Assembly: GCA_031287565.1 (NCBI GenBank)
Contig: JAITSS010000030.1
Location: 1-64,000 of the forward strand
Source: Desulfobulbaceae bacterium
GTDB lineage: Bacteria > Desulfobacterota > Desulfobulbia > Desulfobulbales > Desulfocapsaceae
Reading direction: 5' to 3'
DNA: 64,000 nt
Shown: positions 43,621-52,240 of the stretch, piece by piece
Layout: each line of letters starts with the position of its first letter
Numbering within the stretch: position 1 is the first letter of the stretch
Translations under genes and position numbers: made by a program
Notes under the pieces: generated by a model
The model's database searches: none
Told to the model about the DNA's origin: nothing
Seen by the model: the letters and a program-made list of their open reading frames with translations, nothing else

Positions 43621-45162
43621 ATGGAACAACTATTGATACATACAGGACCACCGGTGCTGAGCATCCTGATATTCCTTCCGCTCATTTGCGCCATTCCTCT
43701 TTTGTTTAACGCCAATGAGAGATTTGCCCGCAACTGGACGCTTCTTGTTACTTCTGTTGCGGCTTTGTATTCGCTCAAGCTGTTGTTTGGATTTGATAGG
43801 AGTGTGGCCGCGTTCCAGTTCTGCGAGAAGCATACCTGGATTCAAGCGCTCAATATCAATTATGTAGTGGGTCTGGATGGTATTTCCATTCTTCTCGTGC
43901 TACTGACCACGCTGATCATGCCGTTTTGTGTTTTGGCTTCGTGGACATACATTAGCAAACGTGTACGCGCCTTCATGGTTTGCCTGTTGGTAATGGAATC
44001 GGCCATGATCGGGGTTTTCGTCGCCCTTGATTTCCTGCTTTTTTATGTCTTCTGGGAAGCAATGCTGATACCGATGTACCTAATCATAGGTATATGGGGC
44101 GGGCCGCGCAAAATATATGCTTCAATAAAGTTCTTTTTGTATACGCTGGCCGGTTCGGTTCTGCTACTGGTTGCAATTATCTGGCTCTTTGTACAAAACG
44201 GTTACAGTTTTTTCATCCCCGACATGATGTGGAAGGGATACGATTTTAATGCGCAAATACTTGTTTTTCTGGCTTTTTTTCTGGCCTTCGCCATCAAGGT
44301 GCCAATGTTCCCATTTCACACTTGGTTGCCAGCGGCGCACGTTGAAGCGCCGACTGCGGGGTCAGTTATTCTGGCCTCGGTTTTGCTTAAAATGGGTACC
44401 TACGGTTTCTTACGCTTCGCCCTGCCGATAACACCGGACGCCACGATATATCTGGCACCGGCCATTCTATGGCTTTCCATCGCGGGCATTATTTACGGCG
44501 GGTTCACAGCGCTGGCACAAAGCGACATGAAAAAGTTGATCGCGTATTCGTCGGTCGGCCATATGGGTTTTGTCACATTGGGTATTTTCATTCTGAACCA
44601 GCAAGGCATTGAAGGCTCAATCCTCCAGATGATTAATCACGGCGTCACGACCGGTGCACTCTTTCTGTGTGTGGGAATGATTTATGAGCGCACCCATAGC
44701 CGTGAATTGCGTTCCGCGACTGGAGTCGGCAAATTCATGCCAATATATGTCACGTTCCTGACCTTCTTTTCACTTTCTTCATTCGCGTTTCCCGGCACGA
44801 ACAGTTTTGTCGGCGAATTCATGATCTTAGCCGGAACCTTCTCTTTTGACGTGGCCCACGGCAAATTTCCTTATCTTGCCTTGGCCGCGATTCCCGGCGC
44901 GGTGTTGGCGGCCGCCTATATGTTGAGAATGTTGCAAAAAATTATCTGGGGCGGTACCGACAATCCGGATCAATCATGGCTTAAAGATATTAACAAACGG
45001 GAGATCATCACCCTTGCGCCGTTCCTGCTTTTTGTCTTTTGGATTGGATTGGCACCGCAGCATTTTCTCGACCTGATGCACGTCAGCGTCGCGAATCTGC
45101 TCAGCCAGTTCGCGGCATATAGTGGACACGGGGCGACAGCCGTCGGACAGCTTCTTCCATAA
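43621..45162 (+). CDS. nuoM: NADH-quinone oxidoreductase subunit M
   Basis: A 513-residue, 14-span proton-pumping subunit. The ATG at 43621 follows AAAGGTT; an in-frame TTG at 43597 is less likely. Markers are YVVGLDGISILLVLLTTLIM, then FYVFWEAMLIPMYLIIGIWG (Glu on helix 5), PMFPFHTWLPAAHVEAPTAG (Lys region), SDMKKLIAYSSVGHMGFVTL and SSFAFPGTNSFVGEFMIL. Length and sequence fit NuoM rather than MrpD. Confidence 0.95.
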   Translation: MEQLLIHTGPPVLSILIFLPLICAIPLLFNANERFARNWTLLVTSVAALYSLKLLFGFDRSVAAFQFCEKHTWIQALNINYVVGLDGISILLVLLTTLIMPFCVLASWTYISKRVRAFMVCLLVMESAMIGVFVALDFLLFYVFWEAMLIPMYLIIGIWGGPRKIYASIKFFLYTLAGSVLLLVAIIWLFVQNGYSFFIPDMMWKGYDFNAQILVFLAFFLAFAIKVPMFPFHTWLPAAHVEAPTAGSVILASVLLKMGTYGFLRFALPITPDATIYLAPAILWLSIAGIIYGGFTALAQSDMKKLIAYSSVGHMGFVTLGIFILNQQGIEGSILQMINHGVTTGALFLCVGMIYERTHSRELRSATGVGKFMPIYVTFLTFFSLSSFAFPGTNSFVGEFMILAGTFSFDVAHGKFPYLALAAIPGAVLAAAYMLRMLQKIIWGGTDNPDQSWLKDINKREIITLAPFLLFVFWIGLAPQHFLDLMHVSVANLLSQFAAYSGHGATAVGQLLP

Positions 45163-45197
45163 TTTTTCAATTATTGTACGCATAGATAGGTAAGCCG

Positions 45198-46619
45198 ATG
45201 GTATTTCTACCTGAATTGACAGTTATGGCCGCTGGGTTGGTCTTTTTTGGACTCAGCCTCACCGCCAGTAAACCAGAGGTAGTGCGGAACACCGCATATG
45301 TGTTCTACGCCATTCTATCCCTCGTCTGTTTGGGAACATTACACAGTTCCGGGGAGCTATTTTACGGCGCCTTCCGCGTCGATATGTTCTCGCAATTGAG
45401 CAAATTGGCCATTGCCGTGGCGGCATTTATCGTGGTCGTCATTTGCGGTGGCCATGAGGGGATCAAAGAGAAATTTTTCCCGGAATATCAGCTATTTCAG
45501 GCGGTATCGGTGTTGGGCCTGATGATGCTGGTTTCGAGTGTTGACCTGCTGGCGATATTTGTCGCCCTCGAACTTTCCTCCTTCGCAGTTTATGTGATGG
45601 TGCCGATTCGCCGCGACAATGAAGGGAAAATGGTTATTCAATTGGAAGCCGGCATTAAGTATCTATTGTTCGGCGTTGTCGCCACTGGATTCATGCTGTT
45701 CGGCATGAGTTATATATATGGCCTAGCCGGTTCAACCAATATCGCTGTCATCGCCGAGCGCTTGCCCGATTTGCTCCATGAACCGGCACTGGTCATTGCG
45801 GCAGTGATGGTCATGGCTGGGTTCTTTTTCAAGCTGGCATTCTTCCCCTTTCATTTCTGGGTGCCGGATGTCTATGAAGGCGCGTCGAATGAAACCACCG
45901 CTTTCATCGCTGCGGCACCTAAAATCGCGGCAGTGGCTCTACTGGTGCGTCTGGCCAGTTTGTTTGACATTCGCGGCGAAAGCATTGGCATTATCCTCGC
46001 GGCCTGCGCCGTCCTCTCAATGTTTTATGGCAATCTTTCCGCCTTGGTGCAGAAAGATATAAAGCGAATGCTGGCGTTTTCCGGCATCGCCCATGCTGGT
46101 TTTGTCATGTTGGGCGTTTTAACATTTCAAACCATAGGTTACGCCTCCGCAGCCTATTACATTTTCGGCTATATGCTGATGATTCTGGCCTGCTTCATGG
46201 TCATCTGTTGCATTTCTAAAAATGGCGACAATGTGGCGATTAGCGATTTTACTGGTCTGTATCAGCGTTCACCCTTACTGGCGGTGACGTTGTTAATCGC
46301 ACTTTTTTCCCTGGCCGGGATTCCGCCGTTCATCGGTTTTACTGGTAAATTCATGTTGCTGGTGGGCGCATTTAAAGAGGGGCATCATGTTTTGGTCACG
46401 TTGGCCGCCATTAACACCGCCATCGGTATTTACTACTATCTATCGGTGGTGCGCCTGACATTTTGCACTGCCGATGAAAGTCAGGAGTCGCTTGTCATCA
46501 ACAAGCCAAATCGGTTTATGCAGGCAATTTCACTGGTGTTAATCGTGGCCATCATTTATTTTGGCGTGTTGCCGAACCATTTCCTGAATCTGATGCAGAC
46601 AGCGCTGAGCGGCGTCTGA
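45198..46619 (+). CDS. nuoN: NADH-quinone oxidoreductase subunit N
   Basis: A 473-residue, 14-span antiporter-like subunit, the last of the operon. Markers are ELTVMAAGLVFFGLSLTASK, LELSSFAVYVMVPIRRDNEG, KLAFFPFHFWVPDVYEGASN and KRMLAFSGIAHAGFVMLGVL. The typical closing segment IPPFIGFTGKFMLLVGAF is present. The transcript ends at the terminator 31 bases later. NuoE, NuoF and NuoG genes are absent from the locus. Confidence 0.95.
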   Translation: MVFLPELTVMAAGLVFFGLSLTASKPEVVRNTAYVFYAILSLVCLGTLHSSGELFYGAFRVDMFSQLSKLAIAVAAFIVVVICGGHEGIKEKFFPEYQLFQAVSVLGLMMLVSSVDLLAIFVALELSSFAVYVMVPIRRDNEGKMVIQLEAGIKYLLFGVVATGFMLFGMSYIYGLAGSTNIAVIAERLPDLLHEPALVIAAVMVMAGFFFKLAFFPFHFWVPDVYEGASNETTAFIAAAPKIAAVALLVRLASLFDIRGESIGIILAACAVLSMFYGNLSALVQKDIKRMLAFSGIAHAGFVMLGVLTFQTIGYASAAYYIFGYMLMILACFMVICCISKNGDNVAISDFTGLYQRSPLLAVTLLIALFSLAGIPPFIGFTGKFMLLVGAFKEGHHVLVTLAAINTAIGIYYYLSVVRLTFCTADESQESLVINKPNRFMQAISLVLIVAIIYFGVLPNHFLNLMQTALSGV

Positions 46620-46649
46620 TTCGCTTGATGCAAATAGCGTTTTTCTTGC

Positions 46650-46687
46650 AACGCAGGGCGGCATAAGGCTGCCCTGCGTTGTGTTTT
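46650..46687 (+). terminator. Intrinsic terminator after nuoN
   Basis: AACGCAGGGC (46650-46659) pairs perfectly with GCCCTGCGTT (46671-46680) and is followed by GTGTTTTTT. It closes the 11.5 kb nuo transcript. Confidence 0.9.
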
Positions 46688-46833
46688 TTGTAAAGATTTT
46701 TTCTCATTCCACTCCGGCTGTATACCAGCCAGTTTCCATGACAGACAAATTAGCCATTTATCATGTTCAACATTTCGGCACACGCATCCACAGTGCCGCA
46801 AAGCCTGTTCTCACTGGATATTTTTCGATCTGA

Positions 46834-48963
46834 ATGTCCGATTATCAACATGATAGCCTGAACGAGGCGCAGCATCTGGCTGTGACCACAACGACCGGAC
46901 CGGTGCTGGTCATCGCCGGGGCGGGAAGCGGCAAGACCCGCACGTTGGTGCATCGGGTCGCCTATCTGATCGCTGAAGGCGTTGAACCCTGGCAAATTCT
47001 GCTCCTTACATTCACCCGCAAGGCCGCCCAGGAAATGCTGTGGCGCGCCGCCGGTCTGGTTGGAGATTCCAGCGCTCAAGTAACAGGCGGCACATTCCAC
47101 GCCATCGCCAACAATTTGTTGCGCCGCTACGCCAATGCGATCGGCTATCCATCATCTTTTTCCATCATTGACCAGGCTGATGCTGAGGGCATTATCAACT
47201 TGCTGAAATCATCGCTGGGAATGGGGAAAGAAAATCGGCAATTCCCTTCCAAGCGCGCCATTATCGGCATATTCAGCGGCGCGGTAAACCGTTCAGTCGG
47301 TGTGCCGGACATCATCGAACGCAACTATTCGCACATGGCCGAACACCTCGACCAGATCCTCACCCTGCATCAATATTATCAGAGCTATAAACGTGAACAC
47401 GCGCTGATGGATTATGATGATCTGCTGGTCAACTGGCGTCTGCTTCTGGCCGAACACCCAGAAGCGCGGGATGCTCTGTCGCGACGCTTCGCTTACATCA
47501 TGGTCGATGAATACCAAGATACCAATCTGATTCAGGCGGAAATCGTGCGTTTGCTGGCGGCTCCGCACAACAATGTCATGGTGGTGGGCGACGATTCGCA
47601 GTCGATTTATTCCTTTCGCGGCGCCGACTTTCACAATATCATGCGTTTCCCGGATTTGTTTCCGGGCGCGTCTTTAATCAAACTTGAGGAAAACTATCGC
47701 TCAACCCAACCCATCCTAACCCTGACCAATTCGATAATCCAGGCGGCGGCGGAAAAATACGCCAAGACTCTATTCAGCCGAATCGAAGGCGGCGCTAAGC
47801 CGCAACTGTATCCAGCCAGGGATGAGCGCGACGAAGCAAGTTTTGTCGTTGAAAACATACAAAAACTGATTGCGGATGGCACCCCGGCCTGGGAAATCGC
47901 GGTTCTGTTCCGCTCCGGCTTCCATTCGTTTCGCGTCGAACTTGAGTTGGCCGCCGCCGGGCACAACTTTGAAAAACGCGGCGGCCTGAAACTGACGGAA
48001 TCGGCGCACATGAAAGATGTGCTTGCCTTCCTGCGCCTGCTGGTCAATCCTCATGACGGACTGAGCTGGAGCCGGGTTTTTTTGCAACTCGAAAAAATCG
48101 GTCCAAAAACCGCGCAAAAATTCACCACCGCTTTGGTCAACGCCACGGACACATGGCAGGCATTGGCCGAACTACCGGTTAAGGCGAACTTCCATGATGG
48201 TTTCGCCGCGCTGCGCCGCCTCTTTACTGACCTGCGCGGCGGCGACAGCACACCGTCATCCCTGTACGAAAAAATCTTTATCTACTATCAGCCAATTCTC
48301 CAGCGACTCTATGCTGACGATTATCCGAAGCGACAAAAAGACCTCGACCAGTTGAAAAGCATCATCCTGGCTTACGCCGATGTGCGGAGCTTCATCGATG
48401 ACACCATGCTCGACCCACCCAATGTCCGTGACGAATCCAGCCGCGACCGCCTCATCCTCTCGACCATCCATTCGGCCAAAGGTCTGGAATTCGACGCGGT
48501 GTTCGTTATTGGTCTGGCCGATGGCCGTTTTCCGCACAGCGCCGCCGGGGCCATGGGCGCGCAATACGAAGAAGAAAGACGCCTGCTCTACGTCGCCGCC
48601 ACCCGCGCCCGCAAACATCTCTGGCTCACCTATCCTTGCGAGTTGATGACTGCCGACCGCATGTTTAATCGGGCAAATATGTCGCCATTTCTTGCGGAAA
48701 TTCCACCGCATCTCTACAAGCGCCTGCGCACCCGTGACATGTCGGCACCGATTTTCACCAGAACAAGACCGATCACGCCGTCCGTCGATAGCCCCACGCT
48801 CGCAAAGGAAGCCGATTTAATCCCAGGACAGCGGGTCAGCCACGCCTTTTACGGCGCTGGCATCGTGACGGCGCTGGGCGCTGACCGGAGCTTCAGCGTG
48901 CGGTTTGATCGGCACGGCCTGAAAACGCTGCATTTTGATTACGTCAGATTAACACTTTTATAA
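46834..48963 (+). CDS. UvrD/Rep-family ATP-dependent DNA helicase
   Basis: A 709-residue SF1A helicase. Motifs in order: Q-motif LNEAQHLAV, Walker A VIAGAGSGKTRTLVHRVAYL, motif Ib TGGTFHAIAN, Walker B IMVDEYQDTNLIQAEIVRLL, motif III VVGDDSQSIYSFRGADFHNI, motif IV LEENYRSTQPILTLTNSIIQ, motif V STIHSAKGLEFDAVFVIGLA, and motif VI EEERRLLYVAATRARKHL. A C-terminal Tudor-like tail (HAFYGAGIVTALGADRSFSV) binds RNA polymerase in PcrA/UvrD relatives. PcrA or UvrD cannot be told apart from sequence alone; the length fits PcrA-type. It lies 214 bases after nuoN. Confidence 0.92.
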   Translation: MSDYQHDSLNEAQHLAVTTTTGPVLVIAGAGSGKTRTLVHRVAYLIAEGVEPWQILLLTFTRKAAQEMLWRAAGLVGDSSAQVTGGTFHAIANNLLRRYANAIGYPSSFSIIDQADAEGIINLLKSSLGMGKENRQFPSKRAIIGIFSGAVNRSVGVPDIIERNYSHMAEHLDQILTLHQYYQSYKREHALMDYDDLLVNWRLLLAEHPEARDALSRRFAYIMVDEYQDTNLIQAEIVRLLAAPHNNVMVVGDDSQSIYSFRGADFHNIMRFPDLFPGASLIKLEENYRSTQPILTLTNSIIQAAAEKYAKTLFSRIEGGAKPQLYPARDERDEASFVVENIQKLIADGTPAWEIAVLFRSGFHSFRVELELAAAGHNFEKRGGLKLTESAHMKDVLAFLRLLVNPHDGLSWSRVFLQLEKIGPKTAQKFTTALVNATDTWQALAELPVKANFHDGFAALRRLFTDLRGGDSTPSSLYEKIFIYYQPILQRLYADDYPKRQKDLDQLKSIILAYADVRSFIDDTMLDPPNVRDESSRDRLILSTIHSAKGLEFDAVFVIGLADGRFPHSAAGAMGAQYEEERRLLYVAATRARKHLWLTYPCELMTADRMFNRANMSPFLAEIPPHLYKRLRTRDMSAPIFTRTRPITPSVDSPTLAKEADLIPGQRVSHAFYGAGIVTALGADRSFSVRFDRHGLKTLHFDYVRLTLL

Positions 48964-49088
48964 AAAATGTTGATGAATGCTTGTCCGTCCGAGCAGAGAA
49001 GCCACTTCGCGTCTGGCAAACTTGTCAAACCAGGCGGATTCAATCAACGTTTCCATGAGCTTACCCGTTTTGCAAATCCAGTGAAGAC

Positions 49089-50420
49089 ATGAATTTTATC
49101 GAAGCCGAAGGCTATTTGAACCATCTTCAGATGCACAAAATCAAACTTGGCCTGGAGGCCATGCAATCCTTTCTGGCCAGGGTCGGCAGCCCGGAACAAC
49201 GTCTGCGCTTTGTGCATGTAGCCGGCACCAACGGCAAAGGCTCAGTCTGCGTTACGCTTCTGACCGCGCTCAAACTGGCCGGATTTCACGTCGGCATGTA
49301 CACATCGCCGCATTTTAGCACGGTACGCGAGCGCATCCGCCTAAACGACGACTATATTTCCGAAGAAGAATTCGCCACGCTGGCCGAACGAGTCATCGAG
49401 GTTTTAGCCGGAGAAACCATCACCTATTTTGAGTTCACCACCGCCGTGGCGCTCCTGTGGTACGAAAAACGCCAGCCGGATCTGGTGATCCTGGAAACCG
49501 GCATGGGCGGGCGTCTCGACGCCACCAATGTCGTAACGCCCATCGTATCACTCATTACCAGCATCAGCATTGATCACCAAGCCTATCTGGGCGATACCTT
49601 GGCCGCCATCGCCTCGGAAAAGGCCGGCATCATCAAAGAAAATATTCCGGTCGTCGCGGTGGGCGGCCAGGATGAAGTGACGCGAACGCTGAGCGACACG
49701 GCGGCTTCGCGACACGCGCCTTTGTATCTTTTGGGGCGGGAATTTTCCTGCGAAAAACGAAACGGCGCGCTTTGGCGCTGGCGTGGCTTGGCGCCGCCTG
49801 TAACCGGAGAAATCGACGGACTCGAATGCGCAATGAAGGGTGCCTATCAATATGAAAATGCGGCGCTGGCCATTGCCGCCCTAAAACTTCTGTCCGGGCA
49901 TGGTTTTCCCGTTGATGACTCGACGCTGCGGCGGGCGCTTCTGGCGGTGCGCTGGCCAGGCAGGCTGGAGTTTTTCCGGCTGGTCGGCGCAGATTTTCAT
50001 AAAGCTTTTCCGGCACTTAACAGGCAAACCGCCGCCAATTTTCTCCTCGACGGCGCCCACAACCCCGATGGCGTCGAGAAACTGGCCACGACCTTACAAC
50101 ACGATTATGCCGACCTGCCGCTGACCCTGCTCTGGGGCGCAATGAACGATAAGGACATCCGCGCCGGACTGGCTCGCCTGACGCCACTGTGCCGTCATGT
50201 CGTGCTGACACGCGCCGAAGGCGAACGCGCCGCCGAGCCGGAATATCTCCTATCCTGTATGCTGGAAAACGAGCGTCACAAGGCGATTTTGGCGCGACGC
50301 CCCGCCGACGCCCTGACTAAAGCGATGAACCTTGCCGATGGCGGTGGTCTGGTCGTCATCGCCGGGTCATTGTATCTCCTGGGCGAATTGCGCCCCTTGC
50401 TCGTCGGCCCAATTGCCTGA
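49089..50420 (+). CDS. folC: Folylpolyglutamate/dihydrofolate synthase
   Basis: A 443-residue Mur-ligase-fold enzyme that adds glutamate to dihydropteroate and to folate. Signatures are HVAGTNGKGSVCVTLLTALK (P-loop), TSPHFSTVRERIRLNDDYIS, LVILETGMGGRLDATNVVTP (FolC motif), and FLLDGAHNPDGVEKLATTL. The start ATG has a spaced AGTGAAGAC. It is separated by 125 bases from the helicase and by only 3 bases from an HNH gene, so those last two probably share a transcript. Confidence 0.95.
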   Translation: MNFIEAEGYLNHLQMHKIKLGLEAMQSFLARVGSPEQRLRFVHVAGTNGKGSVCVTLLTALKLAGFHVGMYTSPHFSTVRERIRLNDDYISEEEFATLAERVIEVLAGETITYFEFTTAVALLWYEKRQPDLVILETGMGGRLDATNVVTPIVSLITSISIDHQAYLGDTLAAIASEKAGIIKENIPVVAVGGQDEVTRTLSDTAASRHAPLYLLGREFSCEKRNGALWRWRGLAPPVTGEIDGLECAMKGAYQYENAALAIAALKLLSGHGFPVDDSTLRRALLAVRWPGRLEFFRLVGADFHKAFPALNRQTAANFLLDGAHNPDGVEKLATTLQHDYADLPLTLLWGAMNDKDIRAGLARLTPLCRHVVLTRAEGERAAEPEYLLSCMLENERHKAILARRPADALTKAMNLADGGGLVVIAGSLYLLGELRPLLVGPIA

Positions 50421-50423
50421 CAA

Positions 50424-50744
50424 ATGACGATGAATGATTTCAGCGATATTTTTTTCACCGCGCCCGATGAAGCCATCATCCGGCGCGAGCGGCAGAAAGC
50501 CAGAGACCTGCGGAAAACCCGCTGGTGGCAGCAAAAAACCGCCACCGGTCACTGCCATTATTGCGGGCGAAAATGCGCCCATGCCGAACTGACCATGGAT
50601 CACATCGTGCCGCTTTCACGCGGCGGCGCAAGCAGCAAAGGCAATCTGGTCCCCGCCTGCAAAGAGTGCAACACGAAGAAAAAAACCATGCTGCCGCTGG
50701 AGTGGCAAGACTACCTGTACCACATCCAGCAGACCCCAATCTGA
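50424..50744 (+). CDS. HNH endonuclease domain protein
   Basis: A 106-residue HNH nuclease. The motif is GHCHYCGRKCAHAELTMDHI (CxxC zinc pair plus His-Ile), with VPLSRGGASSKGNLVPACKE and CNTKKKT completing the HNH and second CxxC pair (PACKECN). The short N-terminus is charged. It lies 3 bases after folC and is not flanked by mobile-element genes. Role unknown: it could be a stand-alone nuclease in repair or defence. Confidence 0.85.
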   Translation: MTMNDFSDIFFTAPDEAIIRRERQKARDLRKTRWWQQKTATGHCHYCGRKCAHAELTMDHIVPLSRGGASSKGNLVPACKECNTKKKTMLPLEWQDYLYHIQQTPI

Positions 50745-50905
50745 AACCGCCTCTCCGATAAGTTCTCGATTTTTCGACCGTATTCTTTATCGGTAGCGAA
50801 TTTGTTTTCCGCGTCGCCCTGCGATACAATTGTGCGAATCGGTCTTGGCCGTGAAAACATTCGCGCCGTGGCCACACAAAAACTTTTCTTTTGTCATTGA
50901 AACTC

Positions 50906-52240
50906 ATGCTTTTTCCCCACCAGGCCGACGCTAGCGGCTATGCCGAACACCGGGTCGTGATTCTGATGTCCGACATGGAGCAGTATTCGCGCCGCACCTC
51001 GACCATGACGCCGGAGGAGTTGCGCGACTTCATCATCGGCTATCATCGAACCTTTCGCGACATTGTGATGACCGCCGACAGCCAACCGGTCGAAGTCGAG
51101 CCGTCGGCCGGTGACGGCACGTTGATCATCTTTCGGAAAAAACCCGGCGAAGGTGACGACGCCATTTGCCGACGCGCCCTGCGGGCCGCCATCCGCGTCG
51201 CCTACACCATCGCCGACGGCGCCTTGCCGCCGACCAGGTTGGGCCTTTTTCTCGGCGAAATCGTCGAAGCCGAACTGGGCGGTCGCCTGTGCAAATTCAG
51301 TACCAGTTTCGCGGTGGCTAATCGGCTCGAAGAACTCTGCGGCCATTTTGGCACCTGTCTGCTCATGGACCGCGAAGTCGCCCGCCACCAGGTCGAGGAA
51401 GCGTCGTGGTTGGTCAGCATCGGCAAATTCAGCCTGGCCAGCGTCATCCATCCGATGAACGCATACAGCGTCTACAAGCCAGGATTAAACAATTGCCCGA
51501 ACGATGTCGGCCATCGCCCGCTTATGCAATTCATCCAGATGAAAAACGAGGCGATGGATTTGTTCAGCGGCAATCTGCAAATGGGCATCCTTCCAGATTT
51601 TCCGGCCGTGCGCGACCAACTGCTGTCGGCGCAGAGTTATTTTGTCGAAATGACCGGCCACGAGGACAAGGCCATTTCCCGCATCCTCGAATACATCCGC
51701 GAAACGCCGTTTCCAGCCGCCGACTTCAACACCCACGGCATGAAGCTGATGGAAAAGAAACGCGACACCATCGGCGAGCGACTGCCTTATTTGTCTAAAC
51801 AGTTGCTGATGGCCATGGACTACGAAATCTATCACGCTTTGGTCGTCGATGTGCAATGGGAGCAGTACTTCAAAATGGACTGGTACAAGGCCGGCAGCCT
51901 GATCATCCAGATGGGCGCCGAGCCGGATGGCGTGTATTTTCTCGATTATGGCCGCGCCAAGACTGTGGATGGGCAAGGCGCCTTGATTTCGACGATGGAT
52001 CCCGGCGCGATTTTCGGCGAGTTGGCCTATTTCGCCGGGGAAAAAAAGCGCACGGCCACGGTCATCGCCGAAACCGACGTGGTGGTCAGGAAAATTTCCG
52101 CCGCTGACTTCCACAATCTGCCGGTGATCATGGAAATCTTCCGCCGCATCGCCGCCGCTCGCCACAGACGAGAAACATACCCGGTGGGCGGACCGATCGA
52201 AAGGCGGCGCCAGAGCTGGCCTCCAGCCCCCCGGCAATGA
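50906..52240 (+). CDS. Class III nucleotide cyclase fused to a cyclic nucleotide-binding domain
   Basis: A 444-residue fusion. The N-terminal catalytic domain (about residues 15-185) has the first metal-binding Asp in ILMSDMEQYSRR and the second in VEPSAGDGTLIIF, with GLFLGEIVEAELGGRLC. The Arg of the transition-state motif remains (AVANRLEEL) but the usual Asn looks replaced by Ala, so activity is uncertain. The C-terminal cyclic nucleotide-binding domain has MGAEPDGVYFLDYG and the phosphate-binding cassette AIFGELAYFAGEKKRTATVI (Glu and Arg intact). The ATG at 50906 is used; an in-frame TTG at 50891 is less likely. It overlaps the histidine kinase gene by 4 bases. Confidence 0.82.
   Translation: MLFPHQADASGYAEHRVVILMSDMEQYSRRTSTMTPEELRDFIIGYHRTFRDIVMTADSQPVEVEPSAGDGTLIIFRKKPGEGDDAICRRALRAAIRVAYTIADGALPPTRLGLFLGEIVEAELGGRLCKFSTSFAVANRLEELCGHFGTCLLMDREVARHQVEEASWLVSIGKFSLASVIHPMNAYSVYKPGLNNCPNDVGHRPLMQFIQMKNEAMDLFSGNLQMGILPDFPAVRDQLLSAQSYFVEMTGHEDKAISRILEYIRETPFPAADFNTHGMKLMEKKRDTIGERLPYLSKQLLMAMDYEIYHALVVDVQWEQYFKMDWYKAGSLIIQMGAEPDGVYFLDYGRAKTVDGQGALISTMDPGAIFGELAYFAGEKKRTATVIAETDVVVRKISAADFHNLPVIMEIFRRIAAARHRRETYPVGGPIERRRQSWPPAPRQ

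Noticed and set aside
48958-49056. A 32-codon minus-strand frame (METLIESAWFDKF...)
   Set aside because: Too short, no ribosome-binding site and no known family; may be chance in the helicase-folC spacer.
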